The notes beneath the pieces are model-generated. The model had not been told where the DNA came from. It searched no databases and saw only the letters and a list, made by a program, of their open reading frames with translations. Of a stretch of DNA of 64,000 bases, positions 51,501-60,500 are shown one piece after another; positions within the stretch are counted from its first letter, which is position 1, and the number at the start of each line of letters is the position of its first letter. The position numbers and the translations under genes were made by a program. This DNA is from Opisthocomus hoazin (lineage: Eukaryota > Chordata > Aves > Opisthocomiformes > Opisthocomidae): the NCBI RefSeq assembly GCF_030867145.1, contig NC_134429.1:15624677-15688676 (forward strand), read 5' to 3'.

Positions 51501-54500
51501 AGGTCCCCTCTCAGCCTCCTCTTCTCCAGGCTAAATAAACCCCGTTCACTCCGCCTTTCCTCATAGGAGAGATGCTCCAGTCCCCTCATCATCTTTATAG
51601 CCCTCCACTGGACTCTCTCCAGTAGCTCTTCATCTTTCTGCAACTGGTGAGCCCAGCACTGGATGCAGTACTCCAGAAATGGCCTCACTAGGGCAGAATA
51701 GAGGGTGAGGAGAACCTCCCTTGATCAGCTGGCCACACTCTTCTTAATGCATCCCAGCATAATGTTGGCCTTCTTGGCAACAAAGGCACACTGCTGCCTC
51801 ATGGTCACCCTGTCATCCACAAGGACACCCAGGTCCCTCTCCGCAGAGCTGCTCTCCAGCAGGTTCGCACCAGCCTGTACTGCTGCCTGGGGTTGTTCCT
51901 CCCCAGATGCAGGACCCTGCACTTGCCCTTGTTGAACTTCGTTAGGTTCTTCTCCACTCAACTCTCTAAGCCTATCCAGGTCTCGCTGGATGGCAGCACA
52001 GCCTTCCGGTGTAACAGTTCTCTCAGTTCTTTATCATCATCAAACTTGCTGAGGGTACACTCTGTCCCTTCATCCAGGTCATTGGTGAGTAAGTTGAACA
52101 AGACTGGGCCCAGTACTGATCTGTGGGGAACCCCACTAGCTACAGCCCTCCAACTAGACTCTGTGCCGCCGATCACAAGTACCACAGAACCGATACAAGC
52201 AGGCAAGACACCGCCGCGGAGCAGGGCTTTGCTGGCTTCTCCAGCCTTCCAGCTCTGACGGATCCTAGCGAGGAGCTGGTGAGAGGAGGTGACGCCGAGG
52301 CTGGGTGAATCAGCTGCGTTGCAGACCTTCAGGAGGCAGATCACCGCCATCGCAGCTCGACGACGCGTCACTGCGGGCCAAACACCCATACCGCTGCACA
52401 GAACTCTGGGACGTTTTCTGATAAATTCCCCTTAGCGCTTTTTCACACACTCAGCAACATTCCCCGGGCGCAGACGAGCCGCTTACCTGATTCCTTGGCT
52501 TTGTTCCTCTCTGCCTCGGTGCTGTTTCTGTCCACCTCCATGCCGCCTGTTAACTGCTTCACTGTCTCCAGCATCTCCCTCCGCTGCTCCTCCTGCGCCT
52601 GATTGTCGAGCAGCAGCTCCTTGCTGCTGCTGCCCCGCAGGAAGGTGTTGGGACGGGAGAGGGACGGTGGGAGAGGTTTGTCGTTCTTCTCCCTGCCCGT
52701 GCTCCCGCGACTGCAGAACAAAACCACAGGCGCTCAGAGGCTGCGGGACAAGCGACCCCTGCTCACCACGCTGCCAGCGTTACAAAAGGTACCGGACAGC
52801 TTCACGGTGACGGCAGGAAAACCAGCCACAACCCAAACCCGGCGGGACTGCTGTCTCGACTTCTTACAGTTGCAGCTAGACAGAACATAACCAGCCTTCA
52901 CTCAGAGGTGCACAAACACGAACACCCACAGAGGGGACAGGCGGAGCCAACGCTTCCCAGAGAACCCAGGGAAAAGCAGCGAGGTCCTTGCAGCAGCCAT
53001 TTAATGCGCAGAACGGGGAATTTGGTAATGTAAAGGCACTGTGTTACTGTGCAATGGTGTGAGCGGCGTATGTTTTACTCATCTATTGAAAAATCATTTC
53101 AGAAGAGTGAGGGTTACAAGCAACAGATGGCAAGAATCTGTCCTATTAATTACTGTGTTAATGAGCAAGATGGGCAAAACGATACCAAAATGGAATAATC
53201 TCCAGGTAAGCCAAAGCTTTAGGTGAAAGAGGAGGGAAAACAGAGGGACAAACCCAACTAAACCATCCAGCAGCTGGTGTGTGCTGGAAGGAAGAACCAG
53301 CGAGATTTTAACCAAACCGTACGCTTGCAAACCCAGCCTAGAGTTAATAAATTATTCAGGGTTGACACATGCTCCATGCTGCAAGCTGGCGTGGCTGCAG
53401 TGCCAGCGAGCTCGGGGTGTGGGAGAGCCCTGCGCAGCCCTGTGCATGCATCGCACGATGCGAAGCACGGGCAGGCTTGGTCGCACCGAACGCGAAGGCT
53501 CAGACACAGCCAGCGCTGAAGAGCCCCGCTACATTCCTCCAAGGTTTTAGGCACGTTTTTCTGGATAAATAAACCTACTGACCTGGCTGAATCCATGACC
53601 ATTAAAGCCAAACTGCACACCTATTTATTGCAACATTTTATGTGAGGAGTTTTTAACCTGTAATGAACTACGAGCAGACACATCCTCTAGATAAAGGTTG
53701 ACTGAAAAATGGAAACTGAACCATTCACTGTAACAGCTATAAAAATTAATACCACTTGTCTCTCCTATGACATTGTAAAAGATGCATGTGTTGTACGTTA
53801 GCTCAAAGTACGCAGCGAGGGAAGAAGATCCAGTTATTCCGGGAACCTCCGTGACATTCTCTCCCTTTTGTGTGCCATAACTCGAGCAGCAAGCACAAAG
53901 CACAGGCGTACGGCGAGCGGAAGTGGAGATCGTGGCCGACTGAAGCTTACCTAGTTAAGGCCCTGCGAGAATCTAATTCTGAGGATGCGGATGAGGCAGA
54001 TACAGATGAGACTGGAGGCTGCAGTGCAGAAAATCTGTTCAAACTAGTGGCACTTGGTCGTAAGGAGTCTGGGAGATTGTAAAGACAGCGGAAAGAAGAG
54101 CGACAACAAGGTCAGTAGGCGCTGACACCTCGGCATCACAAAATCATTTAAGCAATAGCTGGTTTCGGAGCGACGGGGCAAGGACTGAAGGCAAAGGGCT
54201 GGTCCTGCCCCACTGAACCCCGCTGCCAGGCAGTCACACACCGAACCCGCTCCTGGCCAGGAGGGCTGGTAGCAAAGCAGAGGGCGAGGACGCGTCCTGA
54301 CTTACCCATCTCGCTTGCCTTGGCTCCACCACTGCTGCCCTTTCCCCAGCTGCCCAACTGGGCTTTAGGCACAAGCTGAATCTTCTCGTCTATTGTGGGC
54401 TGCAAAAAACACCGAGACATACCATTACACGGGCAAATCACAGACCTTCATTACAAACAGGGTATTTTTGGGCAACAATCCCTGTCTTGTGAACACCAAA

Positions 54501-57500
54501 ATGGGCTTTAAGACATTTTTGGAATCACAGAACGGTTTGGGTTGGAAGGGACCTCAAAGATCATCTGGTTCCAACCCCCCTGCCATCAGCAGGGACATCT
54601 TCCACCAAGCCCAGGGTGCTCAGAGCTCCATCCAACCTGGCCTTGAACCCTACCAGGGAGGGGGCAGCCACAGCTGCTCTGGACAACCTGGGCCAGTGCC
54701 TCACCACCCTCATGGTGAAGAATTTCTTCGCAATCCCTATTCTAAATCTGCCCTCTTTTAGTTTAGAGCCGTTCCCCCTTGTCCTATCACTACACCCCCT
54801 TGTGCAAAGCCCCTCTCCATCCTTCCTGTCGGCCCCTTCAGGCACTGGCAGCTGCTCTAAGGTCACCCCGGAGCCTGAAGGCACCCCTGGAAGACTGAAC
54901 CCTAGCCAAAGACCGAGGATGCAAACAACACAGGGCATCGCCAACAGCCTCTTCCAAAGTGTCAATGAAACACCTTCCCAATGACCAGGAGCTTCACTTT
55001 ACTGGGAACTCTGAAGCTCAGTAAGGAGCAAAAAGCACAGTTTATCAGCACTTGAAAGATGTTCAGTTTGTTTGTGATGAGCAAAGCGGTTCTGCTGTCC
55101 CCTCCACGTACCACTCATGGCTTTGGGGGCAATCTGCACGGTAGCAAACAGAACTCAGAGGGTGAAGAACGACAATAGGCTGCAGAACTTGGAGGGAAAA
55201 AGTAGTGTCTGACAAGAGGAGGACATTGATTTTACAATGCTCATTAGGTGAATTTGTTGACAAGGAGGCCGTGACCCTTCCGACAACGCAGCTGCTGTGG
55301 AGCTAGCTCGATTTGTACTGTATTTGTACTAAACGGAGTAGGAGGACTTGTCCCAGATAAGCTGCACCCCCAGACAAAAGCAGGCTGAATGCTCCCTGCT
55401 AATTAAGTCTTGGAGTCTTGTTTTACGACTTTCACAAGGAACAAACTGAGCTTGATCTGCAGAAGGGCTACAGTCTGTCCAGGTTCTGCTTCCCAGCTCT
55501 CCGAGCATCCAGGCACTGGGAGTGAAATTCAGGGAGAGCAATGTTAATTGGGCCAAGGGAAAGTCTAGGCAATACCCTAATTTCTGTGCAAGACGGAGTT
55601 CTCCTTGGTGAGAAATCCCAAAGCTCTTCTGAAGATCATTATAAAAGGAGAAACCTCCAAGCTTGCCTAACCTGCAGCCTGAAATAAATGTCCCAAAATC
55701 ACCACTTCAGTGGCAAAATAACGGGAAGATGCTCGTCTGGAGGATGGGTGCGAACGTTCATCACGTACTGAGGGACGCAACTGCACCGCTGAAGCCCAGA
55801 AACACCGTAAAAGCGGACACGGGTCGTCTTCTACTATCTCAACCTTTCAAGCCTAGACTGCTGCCACCCGCGACACATCAGGAACATTTTGTTTTCAAAC
55901 TGTGGCATTCTCATTCTGTTAAGCAGCAGCGTCGCAATAGGGCCCTGAGAACGTGAGGCAGTGAAGGATTTCCACCCGACTGGTGTTTGGGATGCCTTCT
56001 GCAGTTTCCATGCGATGGGCTGCATCGCCGTGACACGCCATACTCCGACTCACATTCTCTTTTCATCATGAAGGATGCAGATTTTCCAGCTAAGAGAAAT
56101 TCTGGTTCACTAAAGGGACATCATGAACCTGAGAAAAAGTGTACACATACTCCTTTCCCTCAGAACAAACACACCGGGAACATCCAGCAGACAATGCCAC
56201 CTTCCTTTGTGCTTTTCTTCTGCACAGTGTTAACTCGGAGGATTTAAACTGTCCCCAAACCCAAGTTTCGACCTGTAAACACCATAACAGTTGTTCCTAG
56301 ACAGACAGACACAGCGAGGTAAGACCTCGGTATTTTTGTTGCTCTGAACAAGTCCTGTGCTGGCACCTACCTTGGTGATTTTAAGGAACTTGGTGGGGTC
56401 CAGCACTCTGCTGTTCTTTGGCCCCTGCACAATGTTCCAACCTCCTTCATCGACCCGCTGGACACCTGCCAGACGACAAACACAACCACCCTGAGCTCAT
56501 CCCTGCAGCCCCAGCAGCACCCCGGGAGCAGACAGGCGATCACCTCCAAGTTCAACAGGAGGAGCAAAAGAAGATGGCACATTTCTGCTAAGCCTCGGCA
56601 CAATTCTGGGCCAAAATCATGTCTTTTGGAGTGTTTTCTTCAGCCTAAGATGACATAACTAGCTTGCCCAACTTCCTTTTTACAAAATAACCTTGACATA
56701 AAAGATCTCACTGTTTTCAAGGGCTGGTTTTGGTATCGATTTTTCCTGGTTAGATTGCCCAGTGTGGTTCTTGCGGCCTGGGAACGGCTGTGCACACTGC
56801 GCGTTCACAAGCCCACAGGAGCAGACCATGCTCCTTCGCTGACCCACAGCCGGTGCTCAGCCTGCAGCCGTACCAGGCTCCTCTAGACGCAGAACCGTTC
56901 GGGCCATCCCAGGTTCCTCACCTTCTCCTGAGGTCAGTTTTAGGATAACTAAAACCAAGCCTAGGTGTCTTTTCTTTATGCCCTGCTTTCACGGCACTTT
57001 CGTTTGACAAACCTTAACGTTAAAGAATCCCAAAGATGCCCTTCTGCTTGCCCTGCTCTGGCCCAGTCACTCCAAATTCACCTTCAGGTTGTGCCAGCCT
57101 CAAGGGCTGGCAGTAATTTAAGGTAACGCCAAGACACTTTCTCCTGCTGAGCTAACACCTCACAACTTTTAACAGCTGAAGACAACACGGTTACTCTTGA
57201 AATGAGATGCTATTCTCTTGAAATAGGATGCTGCTGTACGCAAAAATGGATGGCAAACCTCACTCCTACCTAGTGAATTGTTCTAGCAGATCTCTGGCAG
57301 CCTGTCACAAAACCCAATATGGTTTGCACAAATGCAAAAATTAAGCACTACTGGCCTGCGATGGTTTATTTTTACCCAAGGGATTTGCCCCCGAAAAATC
57401 CACACAGCCAATCCATGGCAAGTCTGGTCCTTCTCCAGCCTCAGCCATAATCAGACCCCACTCCCTTCGCTCTTGACACTCAGGGAAAAAAAACAGACTT

Positions 57501-60500
57501 TTTGCTTTTACGCAGGATTCTGACTCTGGCCACTGGATGCGAAATGAGTGAAACAAGCAGCCAACTTGGCTTTTACTTTACCTGGTCTCCTCTTCTCTTT
57601 GGTCATGAGTTGTTGGACCTTCCTCTGTTCTTCCTGCTCTTCAATCTTGGCTTCTTTGTGAATCTGCTCGATGGTCTTCGGGCCCTGGTCTGCTCTCCGT
57701 GACACCCAGTTGCACTAGGAAAGAAGCAAACACATGCTCAGAGATGGCTCTGGGGAGCATTGTAAATTGGGTGTTCTGAACACAGCCTAATCCTCCCGCT
57801 CTCGTAATGTGTTAGAGGGGCTGCTCCCCGCGGGGTTGGGGAGGGCTTCGTGGCGCTGGGTCCTGCTGCGGACACGGTTATCCCAGCCCCTCAGATCAGA
57901 GCTACACACTCTGGTACATCGAGCGTGGTGTACGTTTTGGTGGAGAATGGAGGCTGAAGTGAAGACCTGACTTGGGAGCAGCATGACGGAATTCAAGACA
58001 TTTTCACCCCTCACATCCTGCACATTCCCAGCTCTCCAGTCTCTCCAGGTTCGGAGGACAGAGATGGACTAGGGGGAGGCTGCTGTCACTCTCTATCTGT
58101 TTATTGCTGACACTGTTCCTTGGAGCCCTTCCTCCAAGCTTGAGGAAAAAACCTGAAAGCCTTGAAATCGAGAAGCAAGAAGTGACTGCGTTTTGTCTGG
58201 AGACGGTGCTTTGCCTCTCCAGGGACTGTGATGGCCGAGACAGGAATCCTGCAGAGAGAGGTGGAGCCGTCTCTCCACAAAACACTTCGGTTGCTCGACG
58301 TGTCTATCCAACCATACACCGCCCAGACCCACCTGTCCCAGAATAACCAGGCTATCTCTCCATCTTGCTACAAACCTCTTACAGCTTTTGGGGTACTACC
58401 TGTGCGTACCCTGCAGTCAAATCCCAGGTCTAACACCTCGGCTGCGCTCAAAACTATCGCTTGATGACACCAGCGACGGGTTCTGCCTCTCCCTCTGGAG
58501 CGTAGCAGGGACCTGCCATCGTCACCTCCTGATCGAGCGCAGACTCCGTTTGCTTTTGTCTGCACAACACAGAATCACAGAATGGTAGGGGTTGGAAGGG
58601 ACCTCTGTGGGTCATCTAGTCCAAAAACACGGCCAGTAAACCACCAGCAGATGCTCGGTGGCGCGAGCGATGCAGGCTGGTATCAGCCCACCTTTCGATG
58701 AGCTCCATGCTGTCACGAAGAAGAGCCCGCATCGTTTTTACAGCCACGCTAACGGGTCCTCCCACTCATGGGGCTGGCACCTCAGCGTGCTTTCGTCCCA
58801 TCAGCACATGCAACTGCTGGCAGGGGCACAGACACGAAGGCAGGCGAGCAGTGCGACCGACAGACGAGCACGGGGGATGCCACGGGGGTAAAACTCCCCA
58901 AAACCTTCCCTGTGAAGAGAGCTCGGGCGCGTCCACTGCCATGCGGCTGGCCCAGCACCACCAGAACCCGGTACGGGCACACATCTAACGTCAAGCAGAA
59001 CCAAAACACCCGACACAAGCTGACACCTGTCTACCAACCTTGCCCTCATTAAGGTAAGATTTCTTCTCTTTATACAGCCAGACTCTGGGGGTAATCAGGG
59101 ATTCCACTGCTGCTGTGAACACTGTAAATCCCTGCTCTCGCAGGAGGACTCTTCCAGCCCGGACGTGACAGGGAACGTGCTCTTGCACTTACTGGAGTCA
59201 GTACCTACCAGCCTTAGGTCTATTACATCCTGAAGCATGAACCGAATCCTCGAAGACGTTTTCCTCTCTTTCACAATCTTCTCCATCTGATTAAAATACT
59301 GGTCCATGCGAGGCTACACAAGAGAGACACCACCGTCAGTGCGTCTTGGAAGCAAACGAAGCTGCTGCCTGAGGTGGGGTGTCGGAGGGCTCCGCGTTAC
59401 AGCGTTGCCGTGCCAGGAACGCCTCTGGGGACCCAGAGCTGCTCTCTGGAGGAGGGAGTGCTGGGTTTCGTATGCTCCCCAAAGCTGGATGTGAGTGTGC
59501 GCAGGGGAGGATGTGCAGGAAATGAGGCACAAGTCGGTGCCCTCTGCACGTACACAATAAACTTACCATCCATATGGAGAAAAAAAAAAAGTGTTTTTTT
59601 GATGGTAGAGCTAAGCTGACCTAGTGGCTACCTGCCACCAGAAAGGGGAGTCTTGCTCTGCCTCTGAGCTCCTCCTTTTCACATCAGCACGTGGGCTCAA
59701 CTCAGCCTAGGGAAAACTAGCTCGGGAAACTTCACTGTCATAAACCCAACCCTGCGCACGTCATCTCGCTGCTGCACCTCCCCTGAGCTGCCTCAGCCAG
59801 GGCCTGGCCGGAGAAGCAGGGGCAGCAGCGCCGCTCCTCTCAGCAAGGAGCTGTTTCGCAGGGCTGGCTGTAGTATGAAACCCCACAAGCCCCTTGTCAT
59901 CCCCAAGGCCCTGATGTGATGGAATCCCACTCAGTTTGCGCTCAGACACGACACGGTATCATTAGCGAAGCCTCCGTTAGGTCTCATTTTGACTCGCCGG
60001 GCTCCCAAACGCCCTCTTCCCAAAACGGGGGCTCCGGCTGTTTGAAACAAAAAGTTTCAGGGCTGTTTTATGCAATGTTTCCACTAAAAACTAGCTGAAC
60101 TCTTTTCCTTACACTCAAACAAACAAGGAAAACCCTATTCAAATTTGGTTCTGGCCTTGCCTTGCAAAGTCTCAGCTCTGAGAGCGAAAGTTTCCGAAGT
60201 TAGGAAGGATGGGGAAAATATTTTAAATGGACTGTGTCCAGCAGCTTTAATTATCACTAACACCTCAGCTTCAATAAAAATGCATAATAAAACAGAGAAT
60301 TAACAGAGAATAAATAAAGGATTCTCACTCAGTCTTGACAGCAATAACGAATCGCAAAGACAGGAGGCGGGCGGCTTCTCCCAGCGGGTAACGGACATCT
60401 GCCAGCGCTCCCCCGCCGCGCGCTCCGTGCTACGCGGTGCCACGGCCTGAAGTTGCAGAACCGGCCAGCGCACCAAAATGTTGCTTTTTGCAATAATTTC

